Assembly: GCA_024707075.1 (NCBI GenBank)
Contig: JANQAK010000003.1
Coordinates: forward strand, 1,860,001 to 1,924,000
From: Afipia sp.
GTDB taxonomy: Bacteria > Pseudomonadota > Alphaproteobacteria > Rhizobiales > Xanthobacteraceae
Reading direction: 5' to 3'
DNA: 64,000 bases
In this document: piece by piece, positions 46,696 through 57,429 of the stretch
Layout of the letters: each line of letters begins with the position of its first letter
Position numbering within the stretch: position 1 is the stretch's first letter
Translations under genes and position numbers: made by a program
Notes under the pieces: generated by a model
What the model was told of the DNA's origin: nothing
Seen by the model: the letters and a program-made list of their open reading frames with translations, nothing else
Databases searched by the model: none

Positions 46696-46716
46696 CTCTC
46701 CCCGCCTGCGGGGAGA
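46696..46716 (+). terminator. Hairpin after the deacetylase gene
   Basis: CTCTCCCC / GGGGAGAG with a GCCTG-containing loop, nine bases after the stop codon. No T-run, so rho-independent function is doubtful; the sequence is also a common extragenic motif. Confidence 0.4.
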
Positions 46717-46850
46717 GGTGAGAAGGGCGCTTTTTGTCGCACCGCGATCACCGGCTTTCCTAAATTTAATCCACGCCGGGGCTTCTGGCGACACAATGCG
46801 GCCTTACATCATGACGCGCATTCGCATGCCGGATGCTTGAGGAGGGAATT

Positions 46851-47654
46851 ATGACGCCGCAGGAACGCCAACTGGTTGACGATCTGTTCGACCGTCTCGC
46901 CAAGCTCGAAACGTCGCCGCGCGAGCCGGATGCGGACGCGGTGATCATGCAGGGTCTGCGCCGCGCCCCCAACGCCCTCTACGCGCTGGTGCAGACGGTG
47001 CTGGTGCAGGACGAAGCCCTGAAGCGCGCCAATGCCCGCATTCAGGAACTGGAAGGCGGCGAACAGGAGCCGCGCCCGTCCGGCGGATTTCTCGATTCGA
47101 TGCGCGATGCGATCCTCGGCCCCGGCCAGGGCCGCGGCTCGGTGCCAAGCGTCCGTCCCGGCGACGGGGCGCAGCGCGGCCCAGTCTGGAACAGCGGTCA
47201 GGCGCTCGGCAACGCGCGCATGAGTGACGATCCGCGCATGAATGACCCGAGGCAGAGCAATGCCGGCGGAGGATTTTTCGCCGGCGGCAATGCCGGCGGC
47301 GGATCGTTTCTCGGCACGGCGGCGGCGACAGCCGCCGGCGTGATCGGCGGATCGATGCTGATGAACAGCATCCGCGGCCTGATGGGCGGCGGCTCGCATC
47401 AGCAGGGTTTCGGCAACACCGCCGATGGCGGCGCGAGCAAGAGCCCGTGGGACAACAGTTCATCGTCCGGCGATCTCGCACGCGACGCCGGAGTCAATGA
47501 CATCGGCAAGAGCGGCAGCGGCGACAGCCAGCATCAGAGTTCCTACGACCAGGCACAGGCGGATGCCGATCAGGATCAAGACCAGGATCAGGACGATGAC
47601 GACGATTATGATTCCGGCGACTTCGATGACGGTGGCGACAGCGATTTCGCCTGA
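46851..47654 (+). CDS. DUF2076 domain protein
   Basis: 267 residues from ATG 46851, with GGAGGGA just upstream. The N-terminal 75 residues (MTPQERQLVDDLFDRLAKLE...ALVQTVLVQDEALKRANARIQELE) are helical DUF2076. Next comes a low-complexity middle, then a Gly/Ala-rich hydrophobic helix (FLGTAAATAAGVIGGSMLM). The C-terminus is a very acidic Asp/Gln run (DQDQDQDDDDD). DUF2076 proteins are periplasmic or surface-linked with no proven role; no signal peptide is obvious here. Confidence 0.85.
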   Translation: MTPQERQLVDDLFDRLAKLETSPREPDADAVIMQGLRRAPNALYALVQTVLVQDEALKRANARIQELEGGEQEPRPSGGFLDSMRDAILGPGQGRGSVPSVRPGDGAQRGPVWNSGQALGNARMSDDPRMNDPRQSNAGGGFFAGGNAGGGSFLGTAAATAAGVIGGSMLMNSIRGLMGGGSHQQGFGNTADGGASKSPWDNSSSSGDLARDAGVNDIGKSGSGDSQHQSSYDQAQADADQDQDQDQDDDDDYDSGDFDDGGDSDFA

Positions 47655-47675
47655 TTGAGTTCTGAACTTTCAACA

Positions 47676-47759
47676 CGTCATGGCCGGGCTTGACCCGGCC
47701 ATCTACGTCTTAGATCATGCCCTCGAGACGTGGATGCCCGGGACAAGCCCGGGCATGAT
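47676..47759. repeat. Extragenic palindrome, GCCCGG-type (copy 4)
   Basis: CGTCATGGCCGGGCTTGACC...GGCCATCTACGTCT and GAGACGTGGATGCCCGGG...CCCGGGCATGAT. This is the most regular copy, between the convergent DUF2076 and L,D-transpeptidase genes. Confidence 0.75.
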
Positions 47760-47777
47760 AAGTTTGGTGCTGGAAGC

Positions 47778-48587
47778 TCAGATCACGACGACCTTGGTGC
47801 CGACAGGAACGCGGCCATACAGGTCGATCACGTCCTCGTTGCGCATCCGGATGCAGCCCGACGACACATTGGTACCAATCGTCCAAGGCTCGTTGGAGCC
47901 GTGGATACGATACAGCGACGTGCCGAGATACATCGCGCGGGCGCCGAGCGGATTCTCCGGCCCGCCTTCCATGTGGCGCGGCAGATCGGGACGACGCTTG
48001 AGCATTTCTGGCGGCGGCGTCCAGGCCGGCCATTCCTTCTTGGCGGAAATCGTCTTCACGCCTGACCAGGTGAAACCCGGCTTGCCGACGCCGATGCCGT
48101 AGCGCAGCGCCTTGCCGCCGCCCTGCACCAGATAGAGGAACTTGTTCGACGTATCGATCACCAGCGTTCCGGGTGCGTGCCCGCCGTCGTATTCGACCAT
48201 CTGCTTCTCGAATTTCGGATCGATTCCCGGACGGCCCGGCTCGATCGACACGTCGCCCTGTCGCATCTCCTGACGATACTGTGGGTCCATCGGCGGCAGT
48301 CCGCCGCGTGACGGCATCTGCTCATCGCGTTGTTCGTAACGCGGCTGCGCATAACCGGGATCGCCCGATTGGCCGCCGCTAAAAAGGAATTCGATGAAGC
48401 CGCCGCCCATGCGGGATCGCTCCTGATAAGCGACCCGGATCGGCATCGGCGGGCTGGCCTCCGGCCGCGCGTAGATCACGGCGGGATTTGCGCCCGGCAT
48501 GTCGTCATCGAAAGCAAAAGCCTGAATTGAACTTGCGCCGAGACACACCGCGCCGGCGACAAGCGCGAGGGATACTTTTCTGGACAT
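47778..48587 (-). CDS. L,D-transpeptidase (YkuD/ErfK family)
   Basis: 269 residues from ATG 48587. A signal peptide (KVSLALVAGAVCLGASSIQAFA) directs it to the periplasm. A Pro/Gln/Arg-rich linker of about 100 residues follows. The catalytic YkuD domain has GTLVIDTSNKFLYLV, GIGVGKPGFTWSG, and the active site IHGSNEPWTIGTNVSSGCIRM with the nucleophilic Cys. It forms 3-3 peptidoglycan cross-links or attaches proteins to peptidoglycan. The ATG at 48587 is the better start because the upstream extension lacks signal character. Confidence 0.93.
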   Translation of the reverse strand: MSRKVSLALVAGAVCLGASSIQAFAFDDDMPGANPAVIYARPEASPPMPIRVAYQERSRMGGGFIEFLFSGGQSGDPGYAQPRYEQRDEQMPSRGGLPPMDPQYRQEMRQGDVSIEPGRPGIDPKFEKQMVEYDGGHAPGTLVIDTSNKFLYLVQGGGKALRYGIGVGKPGFTWSGVKTISAKKEWPAWTPPPEMLKRRPDLPRHMEGGPENPLGARAMYLGTSLYRIHGSNEPWTIGTNVSSGCIRMRNEDVIDLYGRVPVGTKVVVI

Positions 48588-48878
48588 CGACGTACTCTGT
48601 ACTGTTTCGTCGTTGACGCGCGGACAGCGCGCCTGAACACGATCCATTTAAGTTTCAATTCGCGTCAGTTTGGTAAACAAAACCGGGCATCGGATTCACC
48701 ACGTCCGCATGCGAGCGGTGTTCTTCGCGACAGCGTTTATTTTCGATGAACGCCGCAGCCGCATGGTTAACCGTTGGTGTGTGCCAACTCCGCATCTCCC
48801 GGCAAGAACGGTTCCGTCTGAAACTTGGCGTTAAATGACGCCGGGTTACAAACGCTGCATCAGGGATTGGGGAGACCA

Positions 48879-49649
48879 ATGGCTATTCAGCGCAAACGAT
48901 ATCGGATCGAGACCATGCAGTCCGGCGACATGCCTATCATTGACAATGACGAGAGCGACGTAAATCCGCATCATCATCAGATCATGAGCGAATTGCGCGC
49001 CATTCGCGCGCAGATGGCGTCTCACAATCGCACGCAGGTTGCGGAACAGGAAGAAGCTCCGTCGGCGCAGGATCTCACGGCAGCGCAGCAGCTTCTCGGA
49101 AGCTATCGCGCCCAGATCGAGCAGTGCGAAAAGCTGAAGGTCGAGCTTGATCTCATTCACGACGCCATCACCCGCACGAAGCAGGAAATCGCCATGCTTC
49201 ATGGCAAGAGCTTCAGCGGCGACGAGATGCTGAAAGTCACCGGCGAACTCGGCGCGGTGGTCGGCGGCACCGAGGAAGCAACCCAGCAGATTCTGGAGGC
49301 GGCCGAGGCAATCGATCAGGCGGCCACCGCCCTGGGCAAGACGTCATCGCCGGATCAGCACGCCCGGCTCAGCGAGGAAATCCTCGAGCGCGTGGTCGGC
49401 ATTTTCGAGGCCTGCAACTTTCAGGACCTCACCGGCCAGCGCATCAGCAAGGTGATGACGACGATGAAGTTCATCGAGCATCATATCACCGTCATGATGG
49501 AAATCTGGGGCGGCGTCGATGCGATCAAGCAGCACGCGCCCGCCATTCTCGATACCCGCGTCGGCGATGCCCGCCTGCTGAACGGTCCGAAAGGCCTCGA
49601 CGACGTCGGGCATGCATCGCAGGACGACATCGACGCGATGTTCAACTAG
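48879..49649 (+). CDS. cheZ: Protein phosphatase CheZ
   Basis: 256 residues from ATG 48879, with GGGGAGA just upstream. Long helices form the four-helix bundle. The catalytic region is ILERVVGIFEACNFQDLTGQRISKVM, with the Gln of DLTGQRI that positions water for CheY-phosphate hydrolysis. The C-terminal ASQDDIDAMFN is the CheY-binding tail (D-x-IDAMF). It ends CheY signalling at the flagellar motor. It is an isolated cheZ, as is usual in this group; the MCP at 3.8-5.5 kb is the only other chemotaxis gene here. Confidence 0.9.
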   Translation: MAIQRKRYRIETMQSGDMPIIDNDESDVNPHHHQIMSELRAIRAQMASHNRTQVAEQEEAPSAQDLTAAQQLLGSYRAQIEQCEKLKVELDLIHDAITRTKQEIAMLHGKSFSGDEMLKVTGELGAVVGGTEEATQQILEAAEAIDQAATALGKTSSPDQHARLSEEILERVVGIFEACNFQDLTGQRISKVMTTMKFIEHHITVMMEIWGGVDAIKQHAPAILDTRVGDARLLNGPKGLDDVGHASQDDIDAMFN

Positions 49650-49714
49650 GGCAACATCGGTTTCCCCAGGCGCGACGAGACAAAACCCGGACCCCGCTTC
49701 CGGGTTTTTCACGT

Positions 49715-50896
49715 TCAGGACGGCCGCCGGATCGCGATGAAGCAGCCAAGCGCCAGCAGCGCCGCCGCAATCAGGATTTCAAGAGCCACCTGCCCCGTCC
49801 ACCGGTCGATCACGGTCGCCAGCACGAACGGCGCCAGCGCCTGACAGATTTGCGCGGGCCGGGCGATCCGGCCGACAACACGCCCGTATCCCACGGCCCC
49901 GAACAGCGCGAGCGGCAACGCGCCGCGGGCGATGGTGACCACGCCATTGGCTGCGCCGAACATCAGCGCGAACACCGTCGCAACCGCCGGCGAAACGCCC
50001 GCCACCACCAAGAGCGTGAACGCACAGGCCATCAGCGCCATCGCCAGCCGCGCCACCCAGAGCGGATGCAGCCGGCCGCCGGACATGAAGTCCGCAATCC
50101 GCGTCAGAACCTGCGCCGGCCCGAACAGCGCGCCGATAACGACGGCCGTGGCCGCATCGATCCCGCCGCGTTGCAGGATCGTCAGCAGATGCGCCAGCGT
50201 TCCGGATTGCACGATGGCATGGGCAGCAAATCCCGCGGCCATCAAAAGAAACGGCGCGCCGGAGGCCGGAACGATCGTCGCGACCTTCACAGGCGGAGCG
50301 CCATCCGCCACGGGCGGCGGCACATAAACCGCGTTGCGCGGCAGCACGAAGGCATAAAGCGGCGCGACGATGAACGCCATCACGCCCGCAAAGACAAAAT
50401 AGACGCTGCGCCATCCCCCGTGGGCGATCAGCATCTGGGTCGTCGGCCACGAAAAGGTCGACGCAAGACCGCCGACGAACGTCACCAGCGTAATGGGCCG
50501 CCGCGACGCCATTCCGAAAATGCGGGCCAGCGCGGTGAAGGCGGGATCGTAAAGATTGCAGGCCATCGCGACGCCGAGCAGCACCCAGCTTGCGAGATAA
50601 ACCCAGTAATGATCGGTCAGCGGCAGGATCACGAGCCCAAGCGCCCCAATCAGTGCGCCGCCCGCCATCACGAAATGCCCGCCATGCCGCTCGACCAGAC
50701 CGCAGGCGAACGGCGCCGTGAGACCCGAGACGCCGAGGGCGATCGACAATCCGAGAAGCGATTGCGCCAACGACCAGCCGTGGGCGGCGGCGATGTGCGT
50801 CATGGTCAGCCCGGGCGGATAGAACAGCGCGCCCCAGCCGAGTATCTGCGTGATGCATAGAACGCCGACAGCGCGGTAGGGGCCCGAAATCAACAT
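49715..50896 (-). CDS. MFS transporter
   Basis: 393 residues with 12 predicted membrane helices: helix 1 GVLCITQILGWGALFYPPG, helix 4 near YWVYLASWVLLGVAMA, and the loop ARIFGMASRRPITLVTF at the helix-5 end. The central cytoplasmic loop carries PPPVADGAPPVKVA. The first helix and the GW-SLAQSLLGLSIALGVSGL segment resemble small organic-acid or drug carriers of the YfkF-like group. Substrate unknown. The gene is convergent with cheZ, 65 bp apart. Confidence 0.82.
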   Translation of the reverse strand: MLISGPYRAVGVLCITQILGWGALFYPPGLTMTHIAAAHGWSLAQSLLGLSIALGVSGLTAPFACGLVERHGGHFVMAGGALIGALGLVILPLTDHYWVYLASWVLLGVAMACNLYDPAFTALARIFGMASRRPITLVTFVGGLASTFSWPTTQMLIAHGGWRSVYFVFAGVMAFIVAPLYAFVLPRNAVYVPPPVADGAPPVKVATIVPASGAPFLLMAAGFAAHAIVQSGTLAHLLTILQRGGIDAATAVVIGALFGPAQVLTRIADFMSGGRLHPLWVARLAMALMACAFTLLVVAGVSPAVATVFALMFGAANGVVTIARGALPLALFGAVGYGRVVGRIARPAQICQALAPFVLATVIDRWTGQVALEILIAAALLALGCFIAIRRPS

Positions 50897-50966
50897 TCGC
50901 GGCCCGGCAATCGCGGTATGTCCTTGCTGTCGCAGCTCATGCGGTCGTCAGAACCAGTCCCTGCCC

Positions 50967-51500
50967 TCAGGCGCGGGGTGCGCAGCGGACATACACCATG
51001 GTTCCATAACGGCTTGCCGCATCCTTGTCGATAAACCGCGTCATCAGCACGCGTCCATCGAAGGAAACGATCTCGCGATCCTTCTCCCCGCCGGCGGGAC
51101 CGGCCGGACCGATATAATTCTTGCCGCTCTGGCTACCCTTCAGGCGCAGTTCCTGCGGCGTGGCTTCGTCCGGCAGATGCATGATGACGCCGCCGGTGGC
51201 GCCCTGCCCGATCACATAGGGGTTCTTGCACTGGCCGCGCGCCGCGGCTTCGGTGCGGGTGCGATCATCCGGCTTGTGGAACGAAGCGAGACCCCAACGG
51301 CCAACGATTTCATCGGCGCGGATGGTCGCCGGAATTTCGGGAGCCGCCGCCGGTTCCTGTACCGTAGCCTGTCCGCCGCCGAAACCGCTGAACCCGCCGA
51401 AGCCTCCGCCGCCGCAGGCGCCGAGAAAGCCCGACAGCGCCGAGACGGCTGCTAACGTAATGATTTTGGAAGCGCTGGTTCGCTCGCTCATTGTGGTCAT
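50967..51500 (-). CDS. Putative lipoprotein of unknown function
   Basis: 177 residues from ATG 51500, five bases after GGGAGAC. The signal ends in a lipobox, FLGAC, with the lipidated Cys followed by a flexible GGGGFGGFSGFGGG linker. The folded part (about residues 60-177) has EIVGRWGLASFHKPDDRTR, CKNPYVIGQGATGGVIMHLPDEA and MTRFIDKDAASRYGTMVYVRC. No enzyme motif recognised. The Gly/Phe linker is unusual. Probably an outer-membrane lipoprotein of the family common in Bradyrhizobium relatives. Confidence 0.75.
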   Translation of the reverse strand: MTTMSERTSASKIITLAAVSALSGFLGACGGGGFGGFSGFGGGQATVQEPAAAPEIPATIRADEIVGRWGLASFHKPDDRTRTEAAARGQCKNPYVIGQGATGGVIMHLPDEATPQELRLKGSQSGKNYIGPAGPAGGEKDREIVSFDGRVLMTRFIDKDAASRYGTMVYVRCAPRA

Positions 51501-51593
51501 GATGTCTCCCGGCAAAAACACTTAGCCGCCTGCCAGACCGGCAGACCCGCCATTGCGCTGCGTGAGTTGACCCCCGTCAACACGCCACGTCCC

Positions 51594-51756
51594 CTAGTGT
51601 GGTGGTTCGCAAGTCCGCATATTTTCTCAGCATGTTCATTTGCGGACTTGCGAACCAAAACCACACTAGAATTATAGATTCTAGTGTCCTTTTGAATCCG
51701 AAGTTCGCTATGGAACGCGTCGCGAAAGCAGGCGAACTTCGGATTCAGGACACTAG
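51594..51756. repeat. Double-hairpin CTAG element, copy A (upstream of groES)
   Basis: Hairpin A1 (51594-51669): outer stem CTAGTGTGGT / ACCACACTAG, inner stem GGTTCGCAAGTCCGCA and its complement, an unpaired AAA in the right arm, and a 21-base loop. An 11-bp spacer (AATTATAGATT) leads to A2 (51681-51756): outer CTAGTGTCCT / AGGACACTAG, TTT bulge in the left arm, inner GAATCCGAAGTTCGC. The bulges face each other. Copy B downstream of groEL is the inverse of this element. Confidence 0.9.
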
Positions 51757-51808
51757 ATGGTTTCCAGAGCATCCTATATTGGCCTCACCAAGGCCTTAAG
51801 AAGCCTCG

Positions 51809-51836
51809 CTTGACAGGATCGGCGGCAACCCATATT
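51809..51836 (+). promoter_or_regulatory. groESL promoter, sigma-32-like
   Basis: CTTGACA (51809-51815) and CCCATATT (51829-51836) with a 13-bp gap match the sigma-32 heat-shock pattern CTTGAAA-N-CCCATNT; TTGACA with ATATTC 16 bp later would also serve sigma-70. The expected start near 51843 places the CIRCE operator in the first bases of the transcript. Confidence 0.65.
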
Positions 51837-51849
51837 CCCGATCCCGTCT

Positions 51850-51876
51850 TTAGCACTCTTGGAGCGCGATTGCTAA
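51850..51876 (+). promoter_or_regulatory. CIRCE operator (HrcA binding site)
   Basis: TTAGCACTC-N9-GATTGCTAA differs from the consensus TTAGCACTC-N9-GAGTGCTAA by one base. The HrcA repressor, stabilised by GroEL, binds here; hrcA itself is not in the window. It lies 102 bp before the groES start. Confidence 0.9.
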
Positions 51877-51978
51877 GGGTAAGGCTTCATCCCCTCAAAG
51901 GGTTAGCCCTGCCCCATTATCCACGGCCCGCGCCCCACCGCACGTCAAATCTTACAAACAACGCCCAAAGGACATCCG

Positions 51979-52275
51979 ATGGCCAAGACAACTTTTCGCC
52001 CGCTGCATGATCGTGTCGTCGTCAAGCGCATCGACGCCGAAGAGAAGACCAAAGGCGGCATCATCATTCCCGACAGCGCCAAGGAAAAGCCCTCGCAGGG
52101 TCAGGTGGTCGCCGTCGGCCCCGGTGGCCGCGACGAAGCCGGCAAGCTGATCCCGATCGACCTGAAGGCCGGCGACACCGTGCTGTTCGGCAAGTGGTCG
52201 GGCACCGAAGTGAAGCTCGACGGAGAAGAACTCCTCATCATGAAGGAGTCCGACATCATGGGCGTGCTGAAGTAA
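51979..52275 (+). CDS. groES: Co-chaperonin GroES
   Basis: 98 residues. The fold starts [36 protein letters not shown], in which the mobile loop (about residues 17-33) contacts GroEL. The middle reads [10 protein letters not shown] and [32 protein letters not shown] closes it. The heptamer caps GroEL. It is controlled by the CIRCE operator and heat-shock promoter upstream. The gap to groEL is 209 bp, much longer than usual for this operon, and is filled with two hairpin repeats. Confidence 0.98.
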   Translation: MAKTTFRPLHDRVVVKRIDAEEKTKGGIIIPDSAKEKPSQGQVVAVGPGGRDEAGKLIPIDLKAGDTVLFGKWSGTEVKLDGEELLIMKESDIMGVLK

Positions 52276-52301
52276 ACTCTCGCGCCTAAATTCAACGGTT
52301 T

Positions 52302-52383
52302 CGTCATTGCGAGGGCACTTGCGACGAAGCAATCCGGTTTCTGCTGATCAATACTGGATTGCTTCGCTTCGCTCGCAATGACG
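52302..52383. repeat. Extragenic palindrome CGTCATTGCGAG in the groES-groEL spacer
   Basis: CGTCATTGCGAG...GAAGCAATCC and GGATTGCTTCG...CTCGCAATGACG are inverted arms of about 30 bases with a 20-base loop. It lies between groES and groEL and would fold in the mRNA. Confidence 0.8.
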
Positions 52384-52410
52384 GTTTTAGAGATCGCCAA
52401 GTATCGACCG

Positions 52411-52456
52411 GCATCCTTCGAGGCTCGCGCAAAGCGCTCGCACCTCAGGATGACGG
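52411..52456. repeat. Extragenic palindrome CATCCTTCGAGG in the groES-groEL spacer
   Basis: GCATCCTTCGAGGCTCGCGC and GCGCTCGCACCTCAGGATGACGG form a bulged hairpin, the same family as 18412-18523 and 44632-44770. It ends 28 bp before groEL. Confidence 0.7.
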
Positions 52457-52478
52457 AAACCCATATCATCAGGAGTAA

Positions 52479-54299
<1,821 letters not shown>

Positions 54300-54326
54300 G
54301 CCCGCCGTCTTCGCTTTAACGATAGC

Positions 54327-54353
54327 AAAGGCCGCCTGCGGGCGGCCTTTTTG
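54327..54353 (+). terminator. Rho-independent terminator of groESL
   Basis: AAAGGCCGCC / GGCGGCCTTT with loop TGCG is followed by TTTGTTG. It lies 190 bp past the groEL stop, beyond element B, so it probably followed groEL closely before the element arrived. Confidence 0.85.
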
Positions 54354-54441
54354 TTGTCTCATATCAAGAAATGCCGCGACAACCCGCTCCGGTTTTGAGA
54401 TTGTCCGCCGTCGGCAAACTCCCCGATTCAGGATCAAGACC

Positions 54442-55644
54442 ATGCGCGCATTGATGATTGGCTGCACCGTCGCTCTCTTGGGCGCAGGCTCGTGGTCGGC
54501 AGCAGAGGCACAGGCCGGCAAGGACGCGAAGGCCGCACCGGCCGCCAGCGACGTGCGCTATTTCAACTCGCTGGGCGATATTCTTGGTGATCTGCCGGTG
54601 GATGCTTTCATCAAGGAAACGCGGCAGGGCGGCAAGTTGGTCTCGGCGCTGCTCGACGTCTGCTATTCGGTCTCGACCACCTCGGATCGCAAGGACCGCT
54701 TCGCCATCGAGTTGAAGGTCGAAGGCGAGAAACTCAGTGGCAGCGGCCAGAGCTTCGAGAACAAGACGCCGGTGACGGTCAGTTTGATCCGCAAGGGCAG
54801 CAAAACGGTTTCGTTCGACGGCAAGATCACGCTGGGGACCGTTCCCAATTCAGTATCGTCGCCGGACAATGCTGATGTCGACGAGAATGAATTCCAGCAG
54901 TCGCAGGTGGTCGATGACGATCTCAGCGAAGCACCGAAGGATTTCACGCAGGTGTCGCCGCAATCGGTGGCCGTCAGGGTCAAGCGCGAGAATTTCGCCG
55001 ACCTCGTCAGGAGCCTGAAGACCCAGAACGTCCAGATCGCGCTCGACAGCATCACCACCGACTGCAACGCGCTGCGTTCGGGCCAGCAGGTGTTGCGTCT
55101 GGTGGCCGATCCGGCGCGCGCGGCGGCGCTGGTCGCCAGCCTCAAGACGGCTCCGGGCGTGACCGCGGCGGGCTGGACCTCCGGCACCTACGACATGGAG
55201 CGAGCGATCCGCTTTGCCGCCGCCGAGTGGAGCGAAGGCGGCAAACTCAACCGCGACAAGTTTGCGGCGGCCCTCACGGCGACTGCCGCAAAGGTCATGT
55301 CCGCGAAACCGGCGGGATCGGCATGGAACGACGTCACCGGCGAACTCACCTTCACCCTCAAGCGCCCGAGCCAGTTGGCGCCCGCGTTGGACCTGACTGA
55401 GACGCTGGAGATCACCGCACTGGTCAGCCCCGACAAGCCCGGCGGTTCCGACCGCCTGATCGTCTGGCTCGCTGTTCCCTCCAGCAAGACCACTGACGAG
55501 ACCGCAGGCGCTCACTTGCAGTTTGCGGACAACTCCGGCGGCGAGGAAGAAAGCACGTTCAACGACGACGACGGAATGATCAAGGCGATCGCCACCGACC
55601 TGAAGGGGCAACGCTGGGACACCGACAAGGCATCATGGAAATAG
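54442..55644 (+). CDS. Secreted protein of unknown function (400 aa)
   Basis: 400 residues from ATG 54442. The signal peptide is LMIGCTVALLGAGSWSAAEAQA. The mature protein has SLGDILGDLPVDAFIKETRQGGKLVSALLDVCYS, then two similar halves with FAIELKVEGEKLSGSGQSFENKTPVTVSL and, later, DVTGELTFTLKRPSQLAPAL. It has two cysteines only (DVCYS, TTDCNAL). I do not recognise a family. It lies 38 bp before a CrtI-like oxidoreductase gene, so the two may be co-transcribed. Possibly periplasmic. Confidence 0.7.
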   Translation: MRALMIGCTVALLGAGSWSAAEAQAGKDAKAAPAASDVRYFNSLGDILGDLPVDAFIKETRQGGKLVSALLDVCYSVSTTSDRKDRFAIELKVEGEKLSGSGQSFENKTPVTVSLIRKGSKTVSFDGKITLGTVPNSVSSPDNADVDENEFQQSQVVDDDLSEAPKDFTQVSPQSVAVRVKRENFADLVRSLKTQNVQIALDSITTDCNALRSGQQVLRLVADPARAAALVASLKTAPGVTAAGWTSGTYDMERAIRFAAAEWSEGGKLNRDKFAAALTATAAKVMSAKPAGSAWNDVTGELTFTLKRPSQLAPALDLTETLEITALVSPDKPGGSDRLIVWLAVPSSKTTDETAGAHLQFADNSGGEEESTFNDDDGMIKAIATDLKGQRWDTDKASWK

Positions 55645-55682
55645 TCCGCCTCGCACCCGCTTCCCGCAAGGTTCGATAGCAC

Positions 55683-57227
55683 ATGGCGCGCTATGATGCC
55701 GTCATCATTGGCGCGGGCCTCGGCGGCCTCACCGCCGGCGCGATCCTCGCACGCGCGGGCCGCAAGGTGCTGGTGGTCGAGCGCAGCAATTCGGTCGGCG
55801 GCGCAGCCTCCAGCTACAAGGTCGGCGATCTGTTCGTCGAAGGCTCGCTGCACGAGACCGGCGATCCGCACGATCCCCGCGATCCCAAGCATGATCCGCT
55901 GACGCGGGCCGGCGTGCTCGACGCCGTGACATGGGTTCCCACCGGTACGTTCTACGACGTGCGAGGCGGCCCGGTCGGCGCGGCGCTGACCGTGCCCGAC
56001 AATTTCGAAGCCGCCAGACGCGCCTTGACGGAGCGCTTTCCCGACGCCCGCGACGGCATTGCGCGGCTGCTGGGCGAGATGGAACGGATCGCGTCCGCGC
56101 TGGGCACACTGTCGCGCGGCAGAAGCGCGTTCCAGAATCCAGAGCAGGCCTTCGGTGCGCTGAGAAATCTCCTGTCCTCCGTGCGGGACTGGAAGCTGTC
56201 GCTGTCGCAAAAGCTCGACCGCACCTTCGGCGGAAACGAAGCCGTCAAGGCAGCGCTGGCTGCCAACCTCTCCTACTATCACGACGATCCCGCTACGACA
56301 TGGTGGGTGTTCTTCGCCGTCGCCCAGGGTGGTTACCTGCTGAGCGGCGGACGCTATGTGCAGGGCGGATCGCAGCGCCTTTCCAGCGCGCTGGCGCGCG
56401 CCATCAAGACCGCAGGCAGCGACGTCGTCCTGCGGCGTGTGGCGAGCGCCATTGCTGTCGACGGGCATGGCCACATCACCAGCGTCACCCACACGGCAAA
56501 AGACGGCAGCGATCCGCAGACCGTGGACGCCGCGCGCGTTATCGGCAACGCCGCACCGGAAACACTGGCCGCGCTGCTGCCCGAAGCCAGCGGCGCAAAG
56601 CTCGCCGCCGCCTATGCCCATCGTCCGCCCTCAATCTCGCTGTTCGCGCTGACGCTCGGCCTGTCGAAGCCGCCGCGCGAATTCGGCATCGCGAGCTATT
56701 CGACACAGTTGCTGCCGGACTGGATGTTGACCTTCGACGATTACGCTCAAGGCACAGCGCTCATGGCGGGCGAACCGGGTGATCGGATGCCACCGCTCGC
56801 CATCGTGGATTATGCGGCCATCGACTCGGGCGTGCCTGCACCGCCTTATGTCCTGTCGGTTGTGGGGCCGGACATGCTCTCCAACTGGAACGAGAGCGAT
56901 CCGGAGGCCTATCGCGCCAGGCGGGCGCGCTGGCAGGACGCCATCGTGTCCCATCTCGACGGACACTATCCGGGACTCGCGCAGTCGGTCGTTGCCTCGT
57001 CGTTCAACACGGCGCTGTCGGTCAAGACCTATCTCGGCGCGCCGCAAGGGGCAGTCTATGGCTTCGCGCCGGTGCCGCCGCGCTCGCTGTTCGATTTAAG
57101 GAAGCTGACCGCCGCGACGCCAATCCCGGGGCTGTATCTCGCATCAGCCTATGCAGGATTCGGCGGCTATACCGGCGTGATCCAGTCAGCCGGCGCCTGC
57201 GCGGACATGATCTTGCGGGAGGGCTGA
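55683..57227 (+). CDS. CrtI-like/phytoene-desaturase-family NAD(P)/FAD oxidoreductase
   Basis: 514 residues. The N-terminal dinucleotide fold is YDAVIIGAGLGGLTAGAILARAGRKVLVVER, and the C-terminal FAD segment is TPIPGLYLASAYAGFGGYTGVIQSAG. Between lie QGGSQRLSSALARAIKTAGSDV and a long substrate-binding region with EAFGALRNLLSS. The family includes phytoene desaturases, retinol saturases and beta-carotene ketolases. No carotenoid genes are near, so a retinol saturase-like or other polyene reaction is possible. The substrate cannot be assigned. Confidence 0.82.
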   Translation: MARYDAVIIGAGLGGLTAGAILARAGRKVLVVERSNSVGGAASSYKVGDLFVEGSLHETGDPHDPRDPKHDPLTRAGVLDAVTWVPTGTFYDVRGGPVGAALTVPDNFEAARRALTERFPDARDGIARLLGEMERIASALGTLSRGRSAFQNPEQAFGALRNLLSSVRDWKLSLSQKLDRTFGGNEAVKAALAANLSYYHDDPATTWWVFFAVAQGGYLLSGGRYVQGGSQRLSSALARAIKTAGSDVVLRRVASAIAVDGHGHITSVTHTAKDGSDPQTVDAARVIGNAAPETLAALLPEASGAKLAAAYAHRPPSISLFALTLGLSKPPREFGIASYSTQLLPDWMLTFDDYAQGTALMAGEPGDRMPPLAIVDYAAIDSGVPAPPYVLSVVGPDMLSNWNESDPEAYRARRARWQDAIVSHLDGHYPGLAQSVVASSFNTALSVKTYLGAPQGAVYGFAPVPPRSLFDLRKLTAATPIPGLYLASAYAGFGGYTGVIQSAGACADMILREG

Positions 57228-57251
57228 ACGACAAGTGCGCGATTTTTCTTT

Positions 57252-57379
57252 CGTCGTCCCGGCGCAGGCCGGGACCCATAACCATCATCTTCGCGATCCC
57301 AAAAAGAAAACCGCAACAACCACTGAGCCGAAACATCGGATTCAGGGAGTATGGGTCCCGGCCTGCGCCGGGACGACAT
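57252..57379. repeat. Extragenic palindrome, GTCGTCCC type (copy 2)
   Basis: CGTCGTCCCGGCGCAGGCC-GGGACCCAT and ATGGGTCCC-GGCCTGCGCCGGGACGAC are perfectly paired over about 28 bases with an AT-rich centre. It lies between convergent genes. The copy at 33016-33129 is degenerate. Confidence 0.8.
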
Positions 57380-57429
57380 GAAGAGAAATCAGTGTTTCCC
57401 CAATCTCTCCGGATGTTCGGAGAGGGCGC

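Noticed and set aside
48655..48879. 74-residue minus-strand frame upstream of cheZ
   Set aside because: No ribosome site or family resemblance; it covers the probable promoters of cheZ and the L,D-transpeptidase gene.
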